This document shows positions 8,240 through 16,304 of a DNA stretch of 64,000 nucleotides, one piece after another (within the stretch, counting starts at the first letter, position 1; every line of letters begins with the position of its first letter). This DNA is from JBBDIP01 sp050260675 (GTDB lineage: Bacteria > Bacillota > Sulfobacillia > Fermentithermobacillales > Fermentithermobacillaceae), in contig JBLNCN010000005.1 of the NCBI GenBank assembly GCA_050260675.1, positions 744,001-808,000 on the forward strand. Direction: 5' to 3'. A program made the position numbers and the translations under genes. The notes beneath the pieces are model-generated. The model was not told where the DNA came from and did not search any database. It saw only the letters and a program-made list of their open reading frames with translations.

Positions 8240-9412
8240 GTGAGAGTAGTAGCACTCCAAGACAAGGTAGCCGGTGAACGCCTGGCAATGCCCGTCCACG
8301 GTGACGGGGGCAGGCTTATGCTCGCGACCGGGATGCGGCTCACGCCGGCCCTCGTAACCTCCCTCCGCAAGCGCGGTTATACCCGCGTCGCGATTCAGGA
8401 CGAGATGATGAACGACGTCGAGGTGGACGAGTCCATCCGGGAGGAGACCCGCCAGCTCACCATCCGCGTCATGGACACCGCAACCACCAACGTGCTTCGC
8501 GGTACGCCCGGCGACCTCCGCCCCATCCGCAACGCGGTCGAGGCAATCATAGCCGATCTCAGAGATAATCCAAAGGCCTGCGTAGGCCTCTATTCTCTGT
8601 GTTCCTTCGACGAAGAGACGTACACCCACAGCATCAACGTTTGTGTCCTCTCAATATCGACTGCCCAGATGCTTGGTTGGCAGTCAACGGACCTGCGACA
8701 GGTGGGCATCGGAGCGCTGATGCACGATATCGGCAAGGTGCTTATCCCGAAGCATATCCTGAACAAACCGGCCCTACTGACAGACGACGAATACGCCCTG
8801 GTGAAAACTCACACCGAGAAGGGCTGGGAACTGCTCCAGTCCTGCTACGACGTCGGAGCGGTGACCGCCCACGCGGCGCTGGATCACCACGAGCGGCTGG
8901 ACGGGTCCGGCTACCCCAGGCAGGTCAAGGGCGACAACATATCGGAGATCGGCAGGATTACCGCGGTTGCCGACGTCTACGAAGCCATGACGTCGGATAG
9001 GCCGCAGAGACGGGCAGTCCTACCCGAAGCCGTGTACGCGTTCATGATGGAGAAACGCGGGACACTCTTCGACGGAGACATGGTCGAGGCCCTGTTCAAA
9101 CGGGTCGCGCTGTATCCCACGGGAACGATCCTCTCGCTGTGGGGCGGCTACGTAGCCGTAGTGCTGAAGCAGGATCCCCGGTCCAACAACAGACCGTTTG
9201 TCCGGATCGTCAGCGGCCCCGGAATTTTGAAGCCGACTGACATCCCTCTGTACGACAGGCCCGAACTGACCGTGAACCTCATCCTTGACGACTATCCTCC
9301 CGAGACCCGCAGGCTAGTCCTGTCGGAAGGCATCGAGACGGTCAAGACCGCCAAGGACATAATGCAGGAATACCAGTTGGAGAAGGAATTGAAGGACCCC
9401 GAGGAGCTCTGA
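8240..9412 (+). CDS. HD-GYP domain phosphohydrolase
   Basis: A 390-residue cytoplasmic protein. The N-terminal 110 residues include a segment (MPVHGDGGRLMLATG and what follows) resembling domains that precede HD-GYP modules. The HD-GYP core follows: HSINV, HDIGK with His162-Asp163, KTHTEKG, HAALDHHERLDGSGYP with GYP at 224-226, and TAVADVYEAMTSDRP. These are the conserved metal and substrate residues of c-di-GMP phosphodiesterases, so c-di-GMP hydrolysis is the likely activity. GTG at 8240 is chosen because GAGGAAG lies 6 bases upstream and the homologous region starts there. It is divergent from the MFS gene, with 199 bases between. Confidence 0.88.
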   Translation: MRVVALQDKVAGERLAMPVHGDGGRLMLATGMRLTPALVTSLRKRGYTRVAIQDEMMNDVEVDESIREETRQLTIRVMDTATTNVLRGTPGDLRPIRNAVEAIIADLRDNPKACVGLYSLCSFDEETYTHSINVCVLSISTAQMLGWQSTDLRQVGIGALMHDIGKVLIPKHILNKPALLTDDEYALVKTHTEKGWELLQSCYDVGAVTAHAALDHHERLDGSGYPRQVKGDNISEIGRITAVADVYEAMTSDRPQRRAVLPEAVYAFMMEKRGTLFDGDMVEALFKRVALYPTGTILSLWGGYVAVVLKQDPRSNNRPFVRIVSGPGILKPTDIPLYDRPELTVNLILDDYPPETRRLVLSEGIETVKTAKDIMQEYQLEKELKDPEEL

Positions 9413-9487
9413 CGGGTGAATCCCACACACTGATGCTTCCTCTGCCTAGACGGCAACCACTTCCAACTCGTCGAATAAGTCTGTACT

Positions 9488-10618
9488 ATGCGAAACCTAC
9501 TATCTAGGCCGGTACCCGTCAAGAACCTGCTGATCGCAGGCTATGTGGTCTGTCTATACGTCCTGACCGCCATCCGGCTCACACGGGAGAGCATGGAGCC
9601 TGTATTCTTTGCAGGACTGTTCCTAGGGATGGGCTCGGTAAGCGCGATGGTCTTCTCGCCTGGCTCCAAGAAAGCCGGCTCTAAGTCCGCAGCCCTCCTT
9701 TTCACCCTCTTGATGCACGGGCTGCTCGCGGTTACGTCAATCATCAATAGCAACTACTACCCGGGCCTGCTTATCGGAAGATACTTCGGATATGCTATTC
9801 CATATTCTGCAGCTGTTGTGTTACTTGAGTGGGCCGCAGTCGTGGCAATTGGCAAGTTCTTCGCGTCACATGAGCGCCCAGTCCTTCGCCTGTGGGCCGT
9901 AGCCATCGCGCTGCTCTGTCTCACATTGGTGGTCGCCGCCCCAAGGGCACCAGGGCGAGGTTATCGGGTCGTCTCGGGACAGCCACCAGCCAGGTACTAC
10001 CGCTTCTCCGAGCCAATTGAGCAGAGTAAGTACATGGACGCCGGCGAGTATGGGGTCGCCGCGCTCGATGGGGTGTTTGTCCTTTTGCGAACCGGCTGGG
10101 ACAGAAGCAAGGTGGCCAAGTTCTCAGTCCTCCGGGGCATTGACACGAAGAGCGACAAGCAGTGGACCGTGGACATGATTCCCTCAACGTACTGGCTTCA
10201 CCGAGCTCATCTGGCGTTGAGAGAGACAGACGAACTCCTGGTCGTGCACGAAACGCTACACACCAATGAGGTTGGGGACAAGGCAGTTTGGATCACTGAG
10301 GTTGACATCAATTCAGGAACCAAAAGCAAGCCCGAGTTCGTGGTCAGAGCTCCCTGGCTTGGGCCTGACGCCTCTGCGATGTTGCTCAGTCCCGAATGGC
10401 AGCAGGCGCCTCTTACCCACCAGTCTGGACTCAGGATAGACGTGGAAGAGGAGCAACTGCTCGTCATGTCCGGCCCCGGTTTCCGGTGGGAGCTGACCGG
10501 GGATCCGAAGGTCTCGTGCTTCTTCCTCAGTCAAGACATAGTTGTCATGCGGGAGCTACAAGACAACGAAACGTACGATTATCACGTATTCCTCCTCCCG
10601 TCTCCCCAGCTGAAGTAG
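9488..10618 (+). CDS. Hypothetical membrane protein with soluble C-terminal domain
   Basis: A 376-residue protein I do not recognise. The first 150 residues hold about four to five hydrophobic helices (for example LLIAGYVVCLYVLTA and LWAVAIALLCLTLVVAA). The remaining 220 residues are soluble and beta-rich, with pieces such as DGVFVLLRTGWD and DELLVVHETLH that read like propeller or sandwich strands. No ribosome site stands out before the ATG at 9488, so the start is uncertain. It starts 76 bases after the HD-GYP gene and is followed by a strong hairpin, so it may be its own unit. It resembles lineage-specific membrane proteins of unknown role. Confidence 0.65.
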   Translation: MRNLLSRPVPVKNLLIAGYVVCLYVLTAIRLTRESMEPVFFAGLFLGMGSVSAMVFSPGSKKAGSKSAALLFTLLMHGLLAVTSIINSNYYPGLLIGRYFGYAIPYSAAVVLLEWAAVVAIGKFFASHERPVLRLWAVAIALLCLTLVVAAPRAPGRGYRVVSGQPPARYYRFSEPIEQSKYMDAGEYGVAALDGVFVLLRTGWDRSKVAKFSVLRGIDTKSDKQWTVDMIPSTYWLHRAHLALRETDELLVVHETLHTNEVGDKAVWITEVDINSGTKSKPEFVVRAPWLGPDASAMLLSPEWQQAPLTHQSGLRIDVEEEQLLVMSGPGFRWELTGDPKVSCFFLSQDIVVMRELQDNETYDYHVFLLPSPQLK

Positions 10619-10634
10619 ACCTGGCTGTCTGAAC

Positions 10635-10677
10635 AGCAGCCTCCCGCCCCTGAACGCATCAGTTGCGGGAGGCTGCT
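10635..10677. terminator. Hairpin between convergent genes
   Basis: A perfect 13-base stem, AGCAGCCTCCCGC (10635-10647) with GCGGGAGGCTGCT (10665-10677), encloses a 17-base loop. It sits between the ends of the orphan membrane gene and kbl, so it can serve both directions. The T tracts are poor. Confidence 0.65.
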
Positions 10678-10764
10678 CTGCTTACTAGACTGCATAGGCT
10701 AACTCAGGCAAATCCCGTACGACAGTCTTGGTACGACAGTCTTAGCCAGAAGGCCCCACGTACT

Positions 10765-11946
10765 CTACTTCAGCATCCCCAGTTTCTTCCCGACCGCCGT
10801 GAACTTCTCGATTGCGAAATCGAGGTCCGACTTCTCGTGAGCCGCCGAGAGCATGCAGCGGATGCGCGCTTTGCCACGAGCGACGGTGGGATACTTGATG
10901 GCCGAGGCGAAGATGCCCTCGTCGTAGAGAGCCTTGGAGAACTCAGATGTCAGCTTCTCATCGCCCAGCATAACCGGGGTGATGGGTGTCTCGGTCTTGC
11001 CGGTGTCGAACCCGGCCTTGTTGAGGCCCGCTCGGAAGTACGCCGCGTTGTCCCAGAGCTTGCGGACCAGGCGATCGCTGCCGAGGAGCACGTCTACCGC
11101 GGCGATGGCGGCGGCGGTGTCGGCGGGAGTGAGTCCGGTGCTAAACAGGAACGGGCGTCCCCGCTGCTTCAGGTACTCAATGAGCACTTTTTCGCCGGTG
11201 ACATACCCGCCCATGACGCCGAAGGCCTTGGACAGGGTGCCAACCTCCACCTCAACCCTGCCCTCGAGTTTGAAGTGGTTCACGATGCCGCGGCCGCTGT
11301 CGCCAAGGACGCCTTCGCCGTGAGCGTCGTCTACCATGACCATGGCGCCGAACTCGTCAGCCGCATCGCAGATGGCAGGAAGCGGGGCGATGTCACCGTC
11401 CATGCTGAACACGCCGTCGGTGATGATGAGCATGCGGCGGGCCTGAGGTTTCACGTCACTCAGCTTCTTGCGCAGGTCGTCCACGTTGTTGTGGGCGTAC
11501 CTCACGACCTTCGCCTTGGAGAGCCTGCAGCCGTCAATGATGCTGGCGTGATTCAGTTCGTCGGAGAGGATGAAGTCGCCCTCTCCGGTGATGGTCGGAA
11601 TGACCACTGTGTTGGCGGTGAAGCCCGCCTGCACAACGATGCAGGCCGGAGCGTGCTTGAACTCCGCAAGCTTCTCCTCCAACTTGAGGTGAATGTCCTG
11701 GGTACCGGAGATGGTGCGGACGGCGCCCGGACCCACACCGTACTCGTCGACCGCCTTCTTTGCGGCTTCCTTCAGTTCAGGGGTGTTGGCGAAGCCCAGG
11801 TAGTTGTTGGAGCACAGGTTCAGGACCTTCTTGCCGTCCACCACAAACCACGAGCCCTGGGGGCCGGTGATGGTTCTAATGTTGTTGTAGAGTCCCTGCT
11901 CCCTTAAGGAATTCAGTTCTTCTTCGAGGAATCCCAGTTTCGACAT
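10765..11946 (-). CDS. kbl: Glycine C-acetyltransferase (2-amino-3-ketobutyrate CoA ligase)
   Basis: A 393-residue PLP enzyme of the alpha-oxoamine synthase family. It splits 2-amino-3-ketobutyrate with CoA into glycine and acetyl-CoA. Visible features are CSNNYLGFAN near residue 45, SGTQDIH near 80, the PLP-contact region VDDAHGEG and the Schiff-base lysine in GTLSKAFG (Lys240). Length is normal. The start ATG at 11946 lies one base after the stop of tdh, so the two are one operon for threonine breakdown. Related enzymes (BioF, HemA) share the fold, but the neighbouring tdh makes Kbl the clear choice. Confidence 0.95.
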   Translation of the reverse strand: MSKLGFLEEELNSLREQGLYNNIRTITGPQGSWFVVDGKKVLNLCSNNYLGFANTPELKEAAKKAVDEYGVGPGAVRTISGTQDIHLKLEEKLAEFKHAPACIVVQAGFTANTVVIPTITGEGDFILSDELNHASIIDGCRLSKAKVVRYAHNNVDDLRKKLSDVKPQARRMLIITDGVFSMDGDIAPLPAICDAADEFGAMVMVDDAHGEGVLGDSGRGIVNHFKLEGRVEVEVGTLSKAFGVMGGYVTGEKVLIEYLKQRGRPFLFSTGLTPADTAAAIAAVDVLLGSDRLVRKLWDNAAYFRAGLNKAGFDTGKTETPITPVMLGDEKLTSEFSKALYDEGIFASAIKYPTVARGKARIRCMLSAAHEKSDLDFAIEKFTAVGKKLGMLK

Positions 11947-11947
11947 G

Positions 11948-12988
11948 CTACTTTACTCCTCCCGGGTAGAGCACCACTTTGCCGCAGTTGCCCGCGGTCA
12001 TGAGGTCCATGCCCTTTTCGTAGTCTTTGAGGTCAAGATGGTGAGTTATGATTGGCTTTAAGTCCAGACGCCCCGACTTCAGGAGTTCGCGTCCGGTCAT
12101 CCACGTCTCCCACAGCCTGCGACCGGTAATGCCCTGCACGGTGATCCCCCGCATCACGATGTCGTCGGAGAAGTTGACCGTGAGGGGCTTCGACGGCAGA
12201 CCCAAGAGGGATACCCTGCCGCCCGGCCTGACCACCTTGAACATCTGCTGGAACACGATAGGAGCGCCCGACATCTCCAGTACCACATCAACGCCCTGGC
12301 CGTGAGTCTTCTCCAGGATTAAGGCAACGGGGTCGTCGACCTTGGAGTTCAGGACCAGATCGGCCCCAACCTTCCTGGCGAGGCCTAGTCGATATTCGTT
12401 GATGTCTACTGCGATGACCAGTGATGCGCCAACCGCTTTGGCCACCGGGATGGACATGATACCAATCGGGCCACATCCAAACACCACGAAACTCTTTCCC
12501 CTAGTCTCTCCCGCCATGACGGTATGGACGGCGTTGCCAAGCGGTTCCTGCACAGACGCGACGGCAGGCTCGATTGCCGGGTCGTTGGGCCAAAGGTTCT
12601 CCTCCGGCACCACGGCGAACTCGGCGAAGACTCCGTCGGTATCGACGCCCAGGATCTTGGTGTTCTGGCAGACGTGTTTCTCGTTCAGCATGCATTGGAC
12701 GCAGTGGCCGCACACCACGTGGGTTTCAGCCGAGACGTAGTCCCCCACCTTGGCGCTCCTGCACCCGGGACCGACCTCGACTACATGGCCCGCGAACTCG
12801 TGGCCCATGACCTTGGGCGGCTTAATCCTGTTCTGCGCCCATTCGTTCCAGACATAGATGTGCTGGTCGGTACCGCAAATGGATGTCGCGGCTATCTTGA
12901 CCAGGACTTCCCCGAAACCCGGTTTGGGGACGGGTATGTCGGCAAAAACAGCCCCCGGAGCCGGTTCTCTCTTGACTACGGCTTTCAC
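11948..12988 (-). CDS. tdh: L-threonine 3-dehydrogenase
   Basis: A 346-residue zinc-dependent medium-chain dehydrogenase that oxidises L-threonine to 2-amino-3-ketobutyrate with NAD. The catalytic-zinc residues are Cys38 in SICGTD and His63-Glu64 in MGHEF. The structural-zinc cluster is Cys93, Cys96, Cys99 and Cys107. The segment DQHIYVWNEWAQ after Cys38 is diagnostic of Tdh. The NAD fold shows VVFGCGPIGIM. GTG at 12988 follows AGGAGGG. The product passes to kbl immediately downstream. A possible TTGCCT/TGTAGA promoter lies about 50-80 bases upstream but is weak. Confidence 0.95.
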   Translation of the reverse strand: MKAVVKREPAPGAVFADIPVPKPGFGEVLVKIAATSICGTDQHIYVWNEWAQNRIKPPKVMGHEFAGHVVEVGPGCRSAKVGDYVSAETHVVCGHCVQCMLNEKHVCQNTKILGVDTDGVFAEFAVVPEENLWPNDPAIEPAVASVQEPLGNAVHTVMAGETRGKSFVVFGCGPIGIMSIPVAKAVGASLVIAVDINEYRLGLARKVGADLVLNSKVDDPVALILEKTHGQGVDVVLEMSGAPIVFQQMFKVVRPGGRVSLLGLPSKPLTVNFSDDIVMRGITVQGITGRRLWETWMTGRELLKSGRLDLKPIITHHLDLKDYEKGMDLMTAGNCGKVVLYPGGVK

Positions 12989-13092
12989 GGTTTACCCTCC
13001 TATGCCGCGTAGGGTCTCGATCTCTACACCAGACCTCACCCTAGTAGGCAATGGCTTTTTCGATATGGATTTCGACACCCGAAGCCTAAGTC

Positions 13093-14547
13093 CTATGCAT
13101 CACCTGTTTTTCTGATGATGCGCCCACCCCAACCTATCGCCCATACTTTGCCGTCGGCGCCAAGGTGGAACCTTACCTCAGAGTCCAGCCCGTTCATTGT
13201 GACGACTCCGAACTCAGCGCTGTCCCGCAGGATCTCGTGCTTCTCCTTTGCCACAGAAGCCATGAGTCTGCCGTCCTCGCTGGTGATGGTGACCTCTCCT
13301 CCCTCGCCGGACTTGAACTTGCCGGTGCGAGGTTGGAGTTCGGACTCTCCCCAGGGCTCCTTCTTGTACTCGCTCCTCACGGAATCCACCGGCAGCCCCA
13401 GCAGGAGGTTGATGGCGCCGAGCCAAAGCTTGCCTGAAGGAGCGCCGGAGAGGTTCGTGAGCACAGCAACCCCGATCTTCTCCTCCGGCACATACCCGAT
13501 GTTGGACGCCACGCCCTTGAGCCCTCCGCTATGCTCCACCAAAGTCGCGCCGTGGTAGCCGGAGAGGTTGGAGAACCCGTACCCGTAGAAACGGTCGCGG
13601 CTGTAAGCGCAGTGCTTGGCCCGCATCGTGGCGATACCGTCAGCCGAAAGGATCCTGCGCGCTCCGAAGACGCCCCCACCCGCGTGCATGCTGAGGTAAT
13701 TGGCCAGGTCCATAACCGTGGACTTCAGCCATCCGCATGGGACGAAAGGCGGCGCTACTTGCCAATTCGGCGAGTGCTTGATGTTCTGGTCCTCATCCTT
13801 GTAGTACAGGGTCGTGGTATTTCCCCTGCGCAGGAGCCATGAGATATCGAAGTTGCTCCTGCCCATCATGAGCGGGTTCAGGATGTGGTTGCGCATGTAG
13901 TCCTCGTACTCTTCGCCGCTGACCGCCTCGATGATAGGCCCCAGGAGAGCATAGCCGTCATTGGAGTAGCTGCAGTACTCGCCGGGCTTGCCCAGCAGCT
14001 CGAAGTCCCCGTTCCTGATGTACCCGGTGAGCTCGTCATAGGTGTTGATTGGCTGCGGCGCGGGTTCTTTGTCGGCTCCTGCGGCCCGTCTCTTGTCAGT
14101 GCCCGCCTTGGTCGCCTTGGACTTAGCCTTGGATGCAGCCGCGTCTTCGTCGGGCTTGGTGTTTCCCCGGATCGACCATCCCAGAGTTGGGAGCGGCGGC
14201 AGGCTGCTGGTATGGGTCATAAAGTGATGGATGGTGACCGCTTCGCCGCCACTTCCCGGCAGATCGAAGCCCGGGATGTACTTCTGCACGGGATCGTGGA
14301 CCGACAGCTTGCCGGATTCAGCCAGCTGCATGATGGCGAGAGAGGTAAAGGACTTGGTTACCGACGCGACGCCAAAGATGGTCTCCGGAGTAACCGGAAG
14401 GCCGCGCTCCTGGTCGCGATACCCGAACCCGTTCTTGTAGATGACCTCGCCCCGGTCAATGACGCTCACTGCGACGCCCGGGATCTTGTGCTCGGCCATG
14501 ACGCTTCGTGCGAACTCCTCAAACTCTTTCGCGGGGAAACTCCTCAC
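13093..14547 (-). CDS. Serine hydrolase, class C beta-lactamase family
   Basis: A 484-residue member of the penicillin-binding/class C beta-lactamase-like esterase family. Motifs are Ser62-Val-Thr-Lys65 (the SxxK nucleophile), YSNDGYALLG near residue 195 (the Y-x-N motif) and HSGGLKG (the K/H-x-G position). A C-terminal domain of about 100 residues follows. No signal peptide is visible, so it is probably cytoplasmic. A Lys/Ala-rich linker (AAASKAKSKATKAGTDKRRA) interrupts the domain near residues 130-160. GTG at 14547 follows AGGAGG. It is downstream of the D-aminoacylase on the same strand, which suggests joint action on D-amino acid or N-acyl peptides. Substrates of this family cannot be predicted from sequence. 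Confidence 0.85.
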   Translation of the reverse strand: MRSFPAKEFEEFARSVMAEHKIPGVAVSVIDRGEVIYKNGFGYRDQERGLPVTPETIFGVASVTKSFTSLAIMQLAESGKLSVHDPVQKYIPGFDLPGSGGEAVTIHHFMTHTSSLPPLPTLGWSIRGNTKPDEDAAASKAKSKATKAGTDKRRAAGADKEPAPQPINTYDELTGYIRNGDFELLGKPGEYCSYSNDGYALLGPIIEAVSGEEYEDYMRNHILNPLMMGRSNFDISWLLRRGNTTTLYYKDEDQNIKHSPNWQVAPPFVPCGWLKSTVMDLANYLSMHAGGGVFGARRILSADGIATMRAKHCAYSRDRFYGYGFSNLSGYHGATLVEHSGGLKGVASNIGYVPEEKIGVAVLTNLSGAPSGKLWLGAINLLLGLPVDSVRSEYKKEPWGESELQPRTGKFKSGEGGEVTITSEDGRLMASVAKEKHEILRDSAEFGVVTMNGLDSEVRFHLGADGKVWAIGWGGRIIRKTGDA

Positions 14548-14648
14548 GATCTCTCCTCCTCATCTTGATGCCATACTGCAGCGCCAGAAGCTAACGGCGC
14601 GTGCCGTCTTGCCGCACTGATCGGGCAGCGCCTGCCGCGCCGCAGGAG

Positions 14649-16241
14649 CTATGGCCGGACCTGCTGCCTCCTCAGCACCTGCCCTGCCTTCTCGCCGGTG
14701 TTCTGGCCGTCCGCGACCGTTATCCGGCCGTTCACGACAACTGTGCTTACCCCCTCCGCGTACTGGAAGGGGTTCAGGTACGTGGCTCGATCGCACACCG
14801 TCTCAGGATCGAACACCACGATGTCGGCCTTCATCCCCGACCGGAGAAGTCCCCGGTCCCACAGGCGTAGCTTCCGTGAAGGCATGGCGGTCATCTTGCG
14901 TATTGCCTCTTCAAGGGAGATTACGCCCTTGTCCCTCACGTAATGACCCAGGACGCGGACAAACGTGCCGTAGGACCTGGGATGGGGTTTGCCTCTGGCG
15001 AGGGCGCCGTCAACAGCGGACGAGCTGGAGTCGGAGCCTACCATCCCGGCGGGATGCCGCATGATCCTCTCCAGGTCCTCGTCTCCAATGTTGAAGAAGA
15101 CGATGTTGACCAAGCCTCCGTTATCCAGGAGCAAATCGAAGCAGGCGTCGAAGCCGTCCTTGCCTTGCGCCGCTGCGATCTCGGCTACCGACTTGCCTAT
15201 CCATTCAGGGTTCTGGCAGTTGGTGATCAGGATCTTGTCCCAGCCCACGCCCTTCAGGAGGCTGAACCAGCCGTCGACTCCGTTCTCCATGTCCTTGCGC
15301 ATCCTGGCCCGAGTACCGGGGTCTTTGAGCCGCTCCATGAACTTCTCGCGGCCGCCGGATTGAGCCCAAGGAGGCAAAGTGGCTGCCAGCCCGGTAGCCG
15401 ATGCTGTGTACGGGTACTGGTCGAAGGTAACTTCGATGCCTTCGGCCCGGGCTTGGTCGATCATACGGAGGACTTTGAAAGACGTGCCCCACATGTGGCT
15501 GCCCATGGCCTTCAGGTGAGCGATCTGGACGGGGGCCCCGGACTGACGTCCTACCTCGATGGCTTCGGCGACGGCATCCAGGAGAGTGTCGTTCTCGCCC
15601 CGGATATGGGTAAAGTAAAGGCCGCCGTATTCGGCGGCCACCTTGGCAAGACTCACGATCTCGCTAGTGTCTCCGTAGCAGCCCGGAGTGTAGATGAGGC
15701 CGGTCGAGATGCCAAAGCAGCCGTCCTCCATGGCCTGTCTGACCAGGCCAGCCATCTCCTCCAGCTGCGCGGCGCTAGGCTTGTCGCTGTCATAGCCCAT
15801 AACAGAATTGCGGACAGTGCCGTGTCCAACCAGTGGAACAATGTTCATGCTGGTCCCGGCTTCTTCCACACACGCGAGGTACTCGGCGTATGACTTCCAC
15901 CGCCAGGGGAATCCCGGCGGCAACTGGCGCCTAAGCTGTTCCTCGCTGGCAATAGGCGCGGCCGAGGTACCGCAGTTGCCTATCACCGCGGTTGTCACCC
16001 CTTGCCGGACATGGCTCTCGCCCCGGGAATCCACCAGGAGGGACGTATCCGAGTGGGTGTGGATGTCAATAAACCCGGGCGCCACCGCCATGCCCTTCGC
16101 ATTGATGACTCTATCGGCTTTGCATCCGTCAAGGTTCCCGATGGCCGCAATGCGGTCGCCGGTGACGCCAATATCGCCGGCGAACCAGGGGTTCCCGGTC
16201 CCGTCGTACACTCTGCCGCCGCGCACAATTAGTGAGTACAT
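14649..16241 (-). CDS. N-acyl-D-amino-acid deacylase (D-aminoacylase)
   Basis: A 530-residue amidohydrolase. It probably removes the acyl group from N-acyl-D-amino acids. Evidence: VAPGFIDIHTHSD with His61 and His63 as metal ligands, GNCG with Cys90 as the characteristic cysteine ligand of D-aminoacylases, GLIYTPGCYGDTSE, IAHLKAMG and GSDSSSS near the C terminus, which holds the late catalytic Asp. Length matches the family. It is 101 bases upstream of the serine hydrolase. D-amino acids could come from cell-wall turnover or peptide degradation. Dihydroorotase-like relatives exist, but the GNCG motif makes the deacylase family firm. Confidence 0.9.
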   Translation of the reverse strand: MYSLIVRGGRVYDGTGNPWFAGDIGVTGDRIAAIGNLDGCKADRVINAKGMAVAPGFIDIHTHSDTSLLVDSRGESHVRQGVTTAVIGNCGTSAAPIASEEQLRRQLPPGFPWRWKSYAEYLACVEEAGTSMNIVPLVGHGTVRNSVMGYDSDKPSAAQLEEMAGLVRQAMEDGCFGISTGLIYTPGCYGDTSEIVSLAKVAAEYGGLYFTHIRGENDTLLDAVAEAIEVGRQSGAPVQIAHLKAMGSHMWGTSFKVLRMIDQARAEGIEVTFDQYPYTASATGLAATLPPWAQSGGREKFMERLKDPGTRARMRKDMENGVDGWFSLLKGVGWDKILITNCQNPEWIGKSVAEIAAAQGKDGFDACFDLLLDNGGLVNIVFFNIGDEDLERIMRHPAGMVGSDSSSSAVDGALARGKPHPRSYGTFVRVLGHYVRDKGVISLEEAIRKMTAMPSRKLRLWDRGLLRSGMKADIVVFDPETVCDRATYLNPFQYAEGVSTVVVNGRITVADGQNTGEKAGQVLRRQQVRP

Positions 16242-16304
16242 AATCCATCTCCTCGGCGCTCTTGGATGATGGAGACTTCTACTGGATGAAATGCGGTTCC
16301 TGCG

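Noticed and set aside
10663..11907. Long 414-codon open frame on the plus strand
   Set aside because: It is the antisense shadow of kbl, whose motifs are unmistakable. High GC makes such frames common here.
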